This document shows, one piece after another, positions 1 to 11,159 of a DNA stretch of 64,000 bases (within the stretch, counting starts at the first letter, position 1; each line of letters opens with the position of its first letter). The translations under genes were made by a program, and so were the position numbers. The stretch is from Pegoplata infirma (taxonomy: Eukaryota; Arthropoda; Insecta; Diptera; Anthomyiidae): positions 13,073,716 through 13,137,715 of the forward strand of contig OY992537.1 in the NCBI GenBank assembly GCA_963921195.1, written 5' to 3'. The notes beneath the pieces are model-generated. The model worked only from the letters and a program-made list of their open reading frames with translations, made no database searches and was not told the origin of the DNA.

Positions 1-2003
1 TTCCCCTTTACCGCTATCGCGACATCGTCAGCATATGCGATAACATGACAACCACGTGCTTCTAGAGATAGTAGCATTGAATTCAGTGCCAGGTTCCAAA
101 GAAGCGGCGAAAGAACACCTCCTTGTGGTGTGCCCCTATTGACAAACCGAGATATGACGGACGCTCCCAATTCAGACGTTATACGTCTATTGGCAAGTAG
201 GATTTCCACCATTAAAACGATTTCACGCTTTACTCCCAGACCAGCCAATGCCAATATTATCGATTCTGGAATGACATTATTAAAAGCCCCCTCAATATCA
301 AGAAAGGCCACCATAGTGTACTCCTTTACCGAAAGCGATCTCTCGATGGTACCAACGAGCTCATGAAGAGCTGTTTCCGTTGATCGTCCCTTGCTGTATG
401 CATGTTGCTTTGTCGAAAGCAACCTCGGGTCAATCACTCTACGCAAATATGAGTCTATCATTCGTTCCATTGTCTTTAACAAAAAAGAAGACAGACTAAT
501 TGGTCTGAAATCCTTCGGAGCTGTGTGGGAACTTTTCCCAGCCTTCGGGATAAATACGACTCTGGTATCCCTCCATTTTAAAGGAATATACGACCAGTTG
601 ATGCATGCTGTGTATAGATTATACAGCAACGGGGCTATATAGTCCGACACTTGCTGCAACTCAGCCGGGATTATACCATCAGGTCCCGGGGATTTATAGG
701 GCCTGAAGCTTTTTATCGCCCAGATTAATGTTGGCATATTTATTATTTCCGAAGCAATTTCAGATGCTTGGGCGTCAGAACGTTCCAAAGCTTGAAACGG
801 CGTCATGGAATTGCCCGGAAAATGCGTGTTTAAAAGGAGATCCAGCGACTCTCCACTGGAGGAAGACCACACCCCATTAGGATCTTTCAGGTATCCCACG
901 GTGCAAGGAGAAGAAGCCAGAACCTTGCGCAGCCTGGATGCCTCAGAAACATCTTCTATGTTTCCACAGAAGTTTTTCCAAGAATCACATTTTGCATTTC
1001 TGATCATCTTTTTATAACTCTTAAGTTGCAGCCTGTATGCAGACCAGTCCTCGTCCGCTCTTGAAAATTTTGCCTTATTAAAGAGCTTTCTGCAGGAATC
1101 TCTGCTCGTCTGCAACTCATTTGACCACCAAGGTGGCTTTTTTTTCCCTCTAGGCTTTGCAGAAGGGCAAGACGCATCCAGGCACCTATTACAAACATTT
1201 GTTATATGGTCAACCAGACAGTCAATTTCCGCCAAACTATGCGGTTCAGATAAGGGTACTTCATCCAAAAGCAAAGAAAAAGTCTCCCTATATTTCACCC
1301 AGTTTGTTCTTCTCAGATTTCTAGAGACTGTCTCAACCGGGGCACGCTCCCTGAGTAAAAACTCAATGTAGCGATGATCTGAGAAAGAATGCTCTTCCAA
1401 AACTCTCCAGTCATCAATTCTATCAGACAATGTATCTGATACAAGTGTTACGTCAAGAACCTCTTGCCGCGTACTTGTAACGAAAGTTGGTTCACTACCC
1501 TTGTTACAAATATACAGGTTAGTGCTTAACAAAAACTCCAAAAGTGATTCGCCTCTATCATTTGTGTCTGTACTTCCCCATATCGAATGATGTGCATTAG
1601 CATCACAGCACACTAGTAACTGGTGTCCCCTAGATTCAGACTCCCGAGTCAGACCGCCAACCTTCTCCGGGGGTATTGGCCCCGGATTAGGAAAATACGC
1701 AGAGGCGAGCCAAATAGATTTCCCATGAAGCTCTAAGCTAGCCGCTGTAACATCCATATCACTAAAAGTTGATAAAAAGAATATATTTAAGCCATTTTTC
1801 GCCAATATGCAGGCTCTTGGTGAGCCCTCACCTTTGGCAACCATCAACTTAAACCCAGGGGTCTTCAATCCGCAAACCCTGCCACCCCGCACCCAGGGCT
1901 CTTGGATAAAAACCAAGTCAACTGCTCCTGTCGTCAGGCGCAGCAATAGTGCAGCTGAGGCTGCCTTACAGTGATGGAGGTTTATTTGTAGAAACCGCAA
2001 CAT
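1..2003 (-). CDS. LINE ORF2: endonuclease-reverse transcriptase (3' part lies outside the window)
   Basis: This is the replication polyprotein of a non-LTR retrotransposon. It nicks target DNA and reverse transcribes the element's RNA there. I chose the ATG at 2003 because it gives MLRFLQINLHHCKAASAALL, a typical N-terminus for an APE-type endonuclease; it overlaps the end of ORF1 by 38 bases in another frame. Endonuclease signatures follow: QEPW (about residue 34), CDANAHH (D134, N136) and SDH (D209, H210). The RT begins near SPGPDG (about residue 440). The catalytic aspartates are present: D569 in FLDIEGAF and D659/D660 in YADD, with TPQGGVLSP between them. The frame has no stop through at least 667 codons to the window edge, so this copy may be young or intact. 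The family is in the Jockey/R1/LOA neighbourhood; I cannot fix the clade without the C-terminus. Confidence 0.93.
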   Translation of the reverse strand, partial: MLRFLQINLHHCKAASAALLLRLTTGAVDLVFIQEPWVRGGRVCGLKTPGFKLMVAKGEGSPRACILAKNGLNIFFLSTFSDMDVTAASLELHGKSIWLASAYFPNPGPIPPEKVGGLTRESESRGHQLLVCCDANAHHSIWGSTDTNDRGESLLEFLLSTNLYICNKGSEPTFVTSTRQEVLDVTLVSDTLSDRIDDWRVLEEHSFSDHRYIEFLLRERAPVETVSRNLRRTNWVKYRETFSLLLDEVPLSEPHSLAEIDCLVDHITNVCNRCLDASCPSAKPRGKKKPPWWSNELQTSRDSCRKLFNKAKFSRADEDWSAYRLQLKSYKKMIRNAKCDSWKNFCGNIEDVSEASRLRKVLASSPCTVGYLKDPNGVWSSSSGESLDLLLNTHFPGNSMTPFQALERSDAQASEIASEIINMPTLIWAIKSFRPYKSPGPDGIIPAELQQVSDYIAPLLYNLYTACINWSYIPLKWRDTRVVFIPKAGKSSHTAPKDFRPISLSSFLLKTMERMIDSYLRRVIDPRLLSTKQHAYSKGRSTETALHELVGTIERSLSVKEYTMVAFLDIEGAFNNVIPESIILALAGLGVKREIVLMVEILLANRRITSELGASVISRFVNRGTPQGGVLSPLLWNLALNSMLLSLEARGCHVIAYADDVAIAVKG

Positions 2004-3357
2004 CTTGCTTTTTTTCCACCACCGTGTTATTGGCTTCATCCTCCGTGTTATCATAGAGGTCGCATTCGTCCCCAGATTCGGTTTCGAATAAGCCAGATAT
2101 GTGTCCCATCTGTTCTGAATCGGAGGCAACAGAACTCTCCGAATTCCTCACTGCATGGGCCTCGTCCTGAATGTCACCCATCGTGGCATCAGCTATATCC
2201 TCCGTGCCATCACAGAGGTCGCATTCGTTACCAGATTCGGTTTCGAAAATGCCAGATGCATCTCCCATCAGCCTAGAATCGGTCAGCTGAATATCAGCCT
2301 TTTCCAAATTCTCCTCCCCAGCCGACTCTGCCACTGGCTTGTCTGCGTCCAAAATAGGCTTCTGGTCGCCCTTGTAGACATTGACTCTTATATGAAAAAA
2401 GCCAAATCTAATAATGCCGTCAGTCCTGGCTAAAAGCGGAAGCGATTCCTCATTAACCAAGACCACTGCTTGACGCCGAGCGCCCTCCATCTCACCCAAT
2501 CTGGCAATTTGCCAATTCTGAGTTGGAAGGTCAGGATTGCAGACTTTTATCATCTTTAGAATCACCGCAGTGTCACTTGTAGCCATTGGGATCCATGCAT
2601 GAGCTCTGGGTTGCGAGGGGATATCATGTTTTTCCACAACGTCCAGTCTGGCTCCAGGCCATAACTCTCCCACTTGGCTAATGGCAACCTTAAACACGGC
2701 TGCGGATCTTTCGTTCCCAAAAGCAACGAGTTTTACTCGCCCCTGATACCAACCTGCGTTGACAGTAGTAGGGAGAAAATCAGGCATACTCTCAAGGAGC
2801 CTATAGTAGATTTCATTTAGTTTAGTTTCAACTAAACTCCACTTGTCCCTTGAAATACTACAATCCCCATTTTGCCTGTTTATCACAGCCCTAACGAAGT
2901 TACCTTTCACCACTTCACTAAAAGACTGAGTCCAGACGTTGCCGGTCACCTTAGATCTCTTAGGTAAAGGTTTCTCGTCGGGCGAGCGCAACCTTTTACC
3001 AGACTTCGATGACGAGGCCGAAACAGCGCTCTGTTTGTCAGATGCGCGCATTGCCGAAAGTTTGTCCTGTTCTTCAATGACTCCTTTCGCCCATGATAGC
3101 GACGCCCTCTCACGTTCGGAGAGCTTCGTTCCATCGAGTTGGCTTAGTCTGTTAATTATTTTCAAACAAAGCCTTCTCTGGTTGTGCCTGACCTTTGATG
3201 GCTTAAGTTTCTTTTTCTTTTTACCACCAATATTAGGCTGAGCACCCCTACCAGAATCAAGGCCGGACTTCAAGGTCGCAACCCTAAGACCAGTGCTAGG
3301 ACCAGCACCAGTCGGTGAGGCAGAGCCTCGAACTAAATCGGTATCATTTGTGTCCAT
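1966..3357 (-). CDS. LINE ORF1 protein with DUF4780-like domain
   Basis: This 463-residue protein is the first ORF of the same LINE and probably packages its RNA. The N-terminal third is low in complexity and basic, with a lysine run at residues 46-50 and a KRLRSPDEKPLPKRSK stretch near 121-136 that could act as a nuclear signal. Residues about 140-335 form the conserved core (GWYQGRVKLVAFG, LWPGARLDVVEKHDIP, AWIP, NPDLPTQNWQIARLGE) that I recognise as the DUF4780 type found in fly LINE ORF1s. No CCHC zinc knuckle is visible, unlike Jockey or R1 ORF1. The acidic C-terminus holds a 53-residue duplication: M364-D387 (SGIFETESGNECDLCDGTED) and M417-D440 (SGLFETESGDECDLYDNTED). The first ATG of the open frame is used. 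ORF2 starts inside its last codons, which suggests coupled translation. Confidence 0.85.
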   Translation of the reverse strand: MDTNDTDLVRGSASPTGAGPSTGLRVATLKSGLDSGRGAQPNIGGKKKKKLKPSKVRHNQRRLCLKIINRLSQLDGTKLSERERASLSWAKGVIEEQDKLSAMRASDKQSAVSASSSKSGKRLRSPDEKPLPKRSKVTGNVWTQSFSEVVKGNFVRAVINRQNGDCSISRDKWSLVETKLNEIYYRLLESMPDFLPTTVNAGWYQGRVKLVAFGNERSAAVFKVAISQVGELWPGARLDVVEKHDIPSQPRAHAWIPMATSDTAVILKMIKVCNPDLPTQNWQIARLGEMEGARRQAVVLVNEESLPLLARTDGIIRFGFFHIRVNVYKGDQKPILDADKPVAESAGEENLEKADIQLTDSRLMGDASGIFETESGNECDLCDGTEDIADATMGDIQDEAHAVRNSESSVASDSEQMGHISGLFETESGDECDLYDNTEDEANNTVVEKKQDVAVSTNKPPSL

Positions 3358-4140
3358 ATTTTCATTTTCCTTGATGTGGTAATGAAAATATCACAAAAAT
3401 ACCTATTACGAACAAACCTATTACGAACAATTTTAGTAATTCAATTTATAGCACGGAGTTAAAATAAAACACGTCCACACTCGTCAACAGTTGAACGATT
3501 ATGGATCATTTTATGTTAAATATCGCAAAAACCTGACGAGATAGAGCAATTTAAAGGCCAGATTCGGATTCAGCGCGCCAAAAACCTTTAAAAATATTTT
3601 ACATGACCATTTCTGATAAATTTATTTTTTTTGCCTGGGTTATCTGAACGGCGATTTCCTGCAAAATCTTAATTTTCTTTTTTAGACAAATTATCACAAC
3701 TCTGTCAATTGTTATCCGATTGCTTCAGGATAAAGCTTATCGTATTCAGAATCAAATTTTCTTTAAAAATAATTTTATAAATATAAAGGTTGTTAAATGA
3801 ACTATAGCAGAAAAAATCGATAAACTCGAAAAATTTTCAAAAAATAACAAAAAAATTAGATTTTATAGAAAAAATCAATAAATATCTTTCTTATATGTAA
3901 AGACCAATTCACACACATGGAAAGCCCCATCCTTCTTCTATCAAAAACAGTTAATAAATTTAAAATCGGTTGAAAATTTTCTGAATAGCAAAAGGTTTAG
4001 TGAGAAAAGTACCAAAAAAACGTTTTTTGACCATAACTATAAAATTTGAGGGTGTCTGGCAAGTTTAATGGGCATTTTTGTGATCTACTCGACAAGACCA
4101 ACAACCTATACTATGTCATATCAGAAGTATTTTTTCACTG
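3358..4140. other. No gene; upstream flank of the LINE
   Basis: The part nearest 3357 should include the LINE 5' UTR, but I see no clear element end or target duplication. A 15-bp direct repeat (cctattacgaacaaa) lies at 3402-3431. The rest is AT-rich with no coding signal. Confidence 0.4.
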
Positions 4141-4144
4141 TAGC

Positions 4145-6225
4145 ACAGTGTAATTTTTGAATTCGCTCTTACCGTTCCAAAGTAATACGATTTTAAAGCT
4201 TTCAACCCATTGTATAAAACTAATAATAAAATAAAATATTGAATTTAAAAAAGATATTGTCTTCCACTATTTAATATCTTAGGGTAAAAACTTGTAAATA
4301 GGCTATATATGATGGGTCTAAAAGCTGAATACCGGGACTATGACACTCAAAAAAAAAGTGAACTAAAATCTGGGAAAATTAACTCAATTTTAAGAAAAAG
4401 AGGGAATGATTTGGCTCCAAAGATTTTTTTTCTTGGTTTTAGTTCATAATTTTCCCAAAAATAAGGAAAACAAAGTTATTTAATTTTTAGCCAATTTTAA
4501 CTAGAAAATGGGAAAAATTATACTTCACATTTTAGAAATAGATTGGGTCTAGACCCTGGACCCATGGGTTCGGACCCCATTTAACTCAAGACCCCGTTGG
4601 GTCCTTTAAGGGTCCCCATAGATTTGGAACCAAAACTTGTGTCCGTTTCGCTCTAACCTGCTTAGTTTTTGAGATACGGTAATAAGGGGCCTGATAGGGT
4701 CTTGAGAATCTTAAAAACCGGATAACTCAAAAACTATTAATCGGAGGGCTTTCGAGTATTTTGCGGAAGTGTTCTACGAGTCAAGAGCTACAAAAATGCC
4801 GTTGGATATTTTCTCATGTTGGCAGTATTTACCGAGATATGCGCATATATAAAATCTCGGGAATTTCAAATTTTAGATCTAAAATTAGGGTCTTGAGACC
4901 CCGACAGATGTGCAGAGCTAGGCTATTCCATATTTTTCTTTGTAGTCTTTCTTTTGAAAATTTCATCCGTTTCGCTCTATCTGGCTTAGTTTTCGAGATA
5001 TCGCCATTTTGAATTTTTAACTAAATTCTAAGAAGTTATTTACTAAATTCCCAGAAGTCATTAACTAAATTCTAAGAAGTACACTTCCTCAATTCAAAGA
5101 AGAGAAATACGATGATGTTTTTTTTAGTAAATTTTAACTAAACTTGAACTAAATTGTTTTTTAAGAAATATGTCTTAAAAATAAAGATACGATTCTTAGA
5201 TTTGTGGAAAATTTCTTTGGCAGTAAGAATTGTTTTCGTAATATTAAAAAAATCCGTTTAAAGAAAACTATGAACTAATTATAAGCAAATGAACTAAAAT
5301 TTTTTCCTCATAGTTAAGAAAATTTCTCATTTTTAAGTTAAATTTAACTAAATTTTAGGAAAATTCATGATAAATTTTTAAAGACATTTGTTCCTTAATT
5401 TTAGTAACGTCTTTTTTTTCAGTGGAGATGCAGCTTTCAGAAATAACAAACAAAAGTGTTAAATTCGGTTGTGCAGAATATTTTATGCCCTGCAATATGT
5501 AAAAAAAATAAAAAAATATATATAAAAATGTTTTTTGACAAGGCCGTCATGGTGGTCCCAAGCGACGGCCTTAAGGGGAGACCTTTCCCCTCGCGATAAA
5601 TATTACCAATACATTCATTGTGCTTTTTCCACTGAAGTAATCAAATTTTTATCATTATTTGAATAAATCCGAGCCCACAAAATGGGGCGAGCCGAAAATA
5701 AGCATTTTCTTATTTCCTAGGCGCAGATACATGACTTTATTCATCTTCTTTTTCAAAAAAGTTTTATTTTTTTAACAAAAATACAAATTATATTGTAAAA
5801 AAATACGTTATTTGTTGATTCTTCAAGGGGCAACTTTTTTCCCCCTTGACCGATTTTTCCCATTTGTGAAGATAACCTTCCTATGACCATAAGCCATATT
5901 CGTGCCTAACATCAGTAGTCTATCTCTTTTATTTTTGACTCCATCGTGTCTTATACAGCCGGACGGACGGACATTTTGACCTACTGCCCTAAATTACCAC
6001 CAAACGTGACTTGTTAGGGAGTTGCTAAAAGCAGTTTTGTGTTCAGCATCAAAAAATCTTAAGGATCCACCTTCTCACATTTCTGTTACTGACCAAAACT
6101 CGAATTTTTCAGGTCTTTATAAGAAGTTTATTATTTTACTATTAGTTTTGTACAATGGATAGAAATCTTTAAAATGGTATTACTCTGGAACGGTAAAAGC
6201 AAATTCAAAAATTATTGTTGCTAAT
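4145..6225. repeat. Inverted repeat pair enclosing about 1.9 kb
   Basis: The stretch 4145-4245 (with ttaccgttccaaagtaatac) matches the reverse complement of 6122-6225 over about 90 bases with scattered differences. This suggests the ends of, or duplicated arms within, an old TIR element. Between them lie a GC-richer patch of gggtc/ggacc motifs (4550-4620), two divergent copies of a tccgtttcgctctaacctg segment (4640 and 4965), and a possible CACT-ended insertion (4347-5427). No ORF here looks like a protein family. Confidence 0.45.
5540..6050 (+). repeat. Dispersed repeat V, copy 1, with terminal-like hairpin
   Basis: The segment opens with a perfect 9-bp stem (AAGGCCGTC 5540-5548 and GACGGCCTT 5564-5572). 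It shares with 40565-40890 the order: cgcgataaat, (tt)atcattattt, then a gggcg-gccgaaaa motif. It looks like a dispersed non-coding element of unknown class. A short (GGAC)n run lies at 5960-5973. Confidence 0.45.
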
Positions 6226-7010
6226 TAATCTTTCAAACTGCATTATTACTTTTTTTGACTTTCATAGAAATTTTAAAAGTTACAAAGCGTTATTTTCAAA
6301 ATTTATGAAAAATTTACGAAAAAATCTAATGTAGGGTACCCAAATGAGCAAAAGAGTTGCCAAAACTTATAGTTTATGCACACAAAAATAAAGTTTGGAC
6401 ATTTTTCTTTAAAAATATTACCTCAGTAGTGAAGAAACTCGTGGGTATTGACGATTTTATAAAGAAAGTTAATAAAACGGTCGGCAAAGCCGATTTTCAG
6501 CAAAAAATCGATTTGCGCGACCTTAAAAACTTTTCCGAAAAATCTGAAAAAAATCTCAAAAATACTTTACCCTATAAGCTTTCAAATTATGCTTGAGCAC
6601 CCAAGAAAATCGAATAAAGGTTTTATTTTGGGACGCCCTAATGTTCATACATGATCATACATGCTCATACATAATTCCATGTATAGTATATGAAAAATAT
6701 ATGGAAATAAATGTCATATATGGGAGCATATTATGAACATAAACAACTAACGTAATATTCCATATATGTAAATGTATGCAACTATGTGTGGATAGGTACA
6801 TGTCACACACCTTCATATGTGCTATGCATCTGCATATCATACATGTCTTAAAAAGAATATTTTTTTAAAAGTTGGGTTCGGCAGAACTTTGCAAAATTGG
6901 ACGAAGTTCATGTGTGGGTTCAGTCTGAAAAAGTCTTTCGGTCGGACAATATTGATCATACATCATCAAAATTGATTATAATTTTTGTATTCTATAGGCG
7001 AATATGAATG
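6226..7010. other. No gene; AT-rich, with a catac/atgta-rich patch
   Basis: The patch at 6640-6850 is rich in catac, catat and atgta words and is low in complexity. The short open frames here have no recognisable composition or domain. Confidence 0.4.
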
Positions 7011-7013
7011 GCA

Positions 7014-7131
7014 CCAACGTAACCAAATTAAGAAGAAAATACGAACACTCTGACGGTATTACTGTCAGAGCACAAACGTAACCAAATTTAGAAGAAAATG
7101 CGAACACTCTGACGGTATTACTGCCAGAGCT
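7014..7131 (+). repeat. Tandem duplication, 59-bp unit x2
   Basis: Two adjacent near-identical copies contain acgtaaccaaatt followed by a small imperfect palindrome (CTCTGAC ... GTCAGAG). They lie next to the decayed LINE fragment. Confidence 0.75.
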
Positions 7132-7189
7132 GCAAAGGATTTCATTCCTTAATAAGATTTGGTGTTCTGAATTAAACTTTAACCTTTGT

Positions 7190-7640
7190 TTGGCTATATA
7201 AGCTTATGACTATAAAGTGTATCCTTGAAGCCGCTTGGCTGCGACTTGACTACCGGAATAGATATTGACTGTGGTTGTAGACAAGACATTGCAACTCAAC
7301 CAGTCAGTCACTTTCTTTGTTGCCAGCATTTCTGCTTGGAAAACACTGCAATGATCAGGCAATCTTTGAGCCAGGGTCAACCCAGCTCTTCCGAATAAAC
7401 TACAAAGTCCACTCGTTACTGGAGCTTTAAACCATCTGTATAAACATTTTTAGAGGCTCCACCACCCGGAATGCCTGGATGGTATCATAGTGGTACAGTG
7501 GCGGTTAAAAAGGCTCATAGAGGGAGCACAGTCCACATTTTGTAGTATTGTTTTATTTTTCAAGATCGCGCAATGGCCCCAATCGCAGCTCTTCTTATAA
7601 ATTAACCCGTGGAGCCCGGCGATCAATTCTAGAAATTTTT
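7190..7640 (-). pseudogene. Decayed LINE fragment: RNase H domain
   Basis: On the minus strand, broken frames read VYTDG (about 7447-7430), then LPDHCSVFQAEML and VNIYSGSQVAAKRLQGYTL (about 7360-7200). These are the TDGS, FQAE and YSDSQAA signatures of the RNase H domain found at the C-terminus of R1-, I- and LOA-like LINE ORF2s. The aspartate normally in SDSQ is glycine here. Stops and frameshifts lie between the motifs, so the domain is dead. It is not obviously part of the LINE at 1-3357, whose 3' end lies beyond position 1. It is GC-richer than its surroundings, as expected for old coding DNA. Confidence 0.65.
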
Positions 7641-7790
7641 TTAAAAAATCTCAAAATTTCTTACCCTTGACCCTTTCAAAAAGCTTGACACAATCTTTCA
7701 TTTAAACTTAATTTGGGCCAAATACAATCATTTTAACTCATGTCTCCCTTCGATCAACGTTTTCCACCACAATTTTGGATTAAAAAAAAA

Positions 7791-8552
7791 AACAAGTAAA
7801 AAGTTAAATTCGACTTGGCCGAATCTTTGAATACCCTCCACAATGCTCTTTTTAAGTGATAGTAAATTTTCTAACGTGAAAAAATAACATTTTTGATTAG
7901 AAAAATTTTATTTTGTGTAAAAAAACTTTTTTTTAAGTAATTTTTGAAAAAAAAAAAAAAAAAATAATTTACTAAATTCTTTTTGGAGTTTAAAATTTTT
8001 TTTCAAGTGTTTTTTTTAGTGTAAAAATATTTTTGAGTGACAAAAATGCGTTGTAAAATATTATTGTGACTTACCAATGTTTTTAAAACATGTTTAACGA
8101 GCTTTCAACACGTGAATTTAAGGTGAAACTAATCTGAAATTCACGGTTTTACTTATAACTTTTGAACCACTAGACCGATTTGACTGAAATTCAATATGAA
8201 CCAGGCCAAAGGAACGGCAAACATATATGTCAAGCCTCAGCATCCTCAGAATTGCCTTTTGAAAGTTATCATGTTTTTTATCTCGTAAATTCGCGAAAAA
8301 CCCTTGCCGAAATTTACTCTTTTGCTCATAACTTTTGAACCACTGGACCGATTTGGCTGCATTACAATACCGACCTAACCCGGTAAATGACCAACATATA
8401 TGTAAAACTTCAACAGCCTCTGTAAAGTCTTAAAATCGATCGAGGATCATGAATATATATTCTTTATGGGGTCCTAGACCAATATTTCGATGTGTTACAA
8501 ACGGAATGACAAACTTATATATATCCTCTATCACTAGGCGAGGGTATAAAAA
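7791..8552 (+). mobile_element. mini-me/DINE-like element A, copy 1 (microsatellite lost)
   Basis: The start motif is aacaagtaaaaagttaaatt, followed by the palindrome-containing ttcgacttggccgaatc and taccctccac. The end is the hairpin cctctatcactaggcgaggg followed by tataaaaa. The starting taccctccac and the final hairpin are complementary in the family consensus. Unlike other copies, the (GACA/GACG)n tract and its flank are missing: cctctgtaaagtcttaaaat runs straight into the gatcgaggatcatgaatata block. No protein is coded. This is a non-autonomous element. Confidence 0.75.
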
Positions 8553-9114
8553 CATTAGTTTTTAATCGTTTCCTGCGTTTTTATCATCACCTGTTAAACT
8601 CTACAAATAGTCTATTCGCCCTTATTCTCATGAACTGTTAATTTTCAGAGACCATAACAGTTATGAGATTTAATGAAAAAAATCAAATTTAACTGTTCAA
8701 AAATATTTTTTCAAATAAAAATTAAAAATAACAGTTTGAATTGAGTTATATAAATATCTGTTCAAAATAACAGAAATTAAAAACTTTGAGTTATTAAAAC
8801 TGTTATCAAGAACTAAGTATTTGAGCCTTAAAAAAACTTAAGTTGTTAAAATAAAACTAAAATAAACGCATGCAAAAGAATCCTATTGATAGCTAATACT
8901 TTAATCATTGATTTCATGATATAAAACTTAACTGATTTCTTTAAAAATAACTATTATAACAGTTGTTTACTCCAATAAGTATAAAATAAAAGTTATTTTA
9001 AATTGTTTGAACAAAAAGTTTTCAATAACTGTTATTTTATACTTTTATGATAAAAACCAAAAAATAAAAGTTATTGCTAAATTTTAACACGGGACATCTC
9101 TAAAAGTCCATTCA
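8553..9114. other. No gene; AT-rich with repeated aataacagtt words
   Basis: The words aacagtt, aaagttat and aactgtta recur on both strands across about 500 bases. This gives a loose satellite-like texture without a clear period. No coding signal is seen. Confidence 0.4.
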
Positions 9115-10107
9115 TATATAGAATACTAGCTTACCATCCCGGTACTTCGTTACCGGTTGCATTGAATACCGGATTATAGAAGGATCAGAATTGCTCTACC
9201 GATTTCAAGAAAATTCCCCTACGTAGTCTTCGTTTTATTTTCTTGTGCACGTTTAAGTCTTTCATAAAATAATATGTCAATCAAGAATTTAAACAATAAA
9301 ATTTTAATAATTATCGTGCCCTAATATCGGGATTTTGGATTTGGAGTGAATAAATATTTCAGTGAATAAAGAAATTGTAATAAAAATGAGTTTAAGTGAA
9401 AAAACATATAGAGAGAAAAAAAATGGAGTAAAAAAAGTAAAATACGAAAAATTTGAGTAAAAAGTATCATTCCATATTATTCCTTGCTCTATTCCATTTC
9501 GTTCCCCATTCTAAAAGTTTAAATTTTAAAATATATATGTCCTTCTCTTGGGTGTTATTTCTGGGGCTTTGAGTTTAATAGTTAGATAGGTAACAATAAC
9601 CATTTGCCCCCTTTCCCCTTAAAATTAAATTTTCCAAAAACGGTTTTTTTTGTGCTAGGTGATCCTTTATTTAAAAGGAATATAAGAATAATCAAAATTT
9701 ACACTTTTTCATTATTATAAGAACAAAAAAAGTTCCAAAAGCACACTTTCTTACCCCCGTTATAAATGTAATTTCCAAAAAGAACATCTTCCAGAATGTT
9801 TGTTTCTTCACCGAAGGATCCTCTTTTCCAAATTTCAATTTTATAGGATCATTATTTTAGCAAATATTTAAAGTTCAAAGAGGATTTTACATTCCTAATT
9901 ATAAGTTTCTCGTCAAAAAATATCAAAGGTACCGAAAATACACTTTTTTAGCCATTTTACCCCACTAAGAAGCGGAAAAATGTATTTTTCACAGAAAGTT
10001 TTTTCACCGAATTTGCCTACATTACAAATTTTAAGATTCTAGGAAATATAAAAAGTTTCTATAAATATAATTTTAGGAAATAAAAAAGTATCAAAAACTT
10101 TACTTCC

Positions 10108-11150
10108 TGTACTTTTAATAAAAGGTACTTTTTATAAAGGATACTTTTAATGAAAGGTACTTTTTATAAAAGGTACATTTTATAAGATGTACTTTTTTTA
10201 AAAGGTACTTTTTATAAAAGGTACTTTTTATAAAAGGTACTTTTTATAATAGGTACTTTTTATAAAAGGTACTTTTTATAAAAGATTTTTTATAAAAAGT
10301 ACTTTTTATAAAAGGTACTTTTTATAAAAGGTACTTTTTATAAAAGGTACTTTTTATAAAAGGTACTTTTTATAAAAGGTACTTTTTATAAAAGGTACTT
10401 TTTATAAAAGGTACTTTTTATTAAAGGTACTTTTTATAAAAGGTACTTTTTATAAAAGGTACTTTTTATAAAAGGTACTTTTTATAAAAGGTACTTTTTA
10501 TAAAAGGTACTTTTTATAAAAGGTACTTTTTATAAAAGGTACTTTTTATAAAAGGTACTTTTTATAAAAGGTACTTTTTATAAAAGGTACTTTTTATAAA
10601 AGGTACTTTTTATAAAAGGTACTTTTTATAAAAGGTACTTTTTATAAAAGCTACTTTTTATAAAAGGTACTTTTTATAAAAGGTACTTTTTATAAAAGGT
10701 ACTTTTTATAAAAGGTACTTTTTATAAAAGGTACTTTTTATAAAAGGTACTTTTTATAAAAGGTACTTTTTATAAAAGGTACTTTTTATAAAAGGTACTT
10801 TTTATAAAAGGTACTTTTTATAAAAGGTACTTTTTATAAAAGGTATTTTTTATAAAAGGTACTTTTTTTAAAAGGTACTTTTTATAAAAGGTACTTTTTA
10901 TAAAAGGTACTTTTTATAAAAGGTACTTTTTATAAAAGGTACTTTTTATAAAAGGTACTTTTTATAAAAGGTATTTTTTATAAAAGGTACTTTTTATAAA
11001 AGGTACTTTTTATAAAAGGTACTTTTTATAAAAGGTACTTTTTATAAAAGGTACTTTTTATAAAAGGTACTTTTTATAAAAGGTACTTTTTATAAAAGGT
11101 ACTTTTTATAAAAGGTACTTTTTATAAAAGGTACTTTTTATAAACGGTAC
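10108..11150 (+). repeat. Tandem satellite, 16-bp unit, about 65 copies
   Basis: The unit is ggtactttttataaaa, repeated almost without interruption for more than 1 kb. Only a few units vary (gctac, gtatt, ttaaa). This homogeneity points to recent expansion or ongoing unequal exchange. No coding role is seen. Confidence 0.97.
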
Positions 11151-11159
11151 AGAATTTTC

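Noticed and set aside
2155..3241. Frames antisense to LINE ORF1 (2155-2433, 2939-3241 +, and 2946-3134 -)
   Set aside because: They are shadows of the ORF1 coding sequence in other frames.
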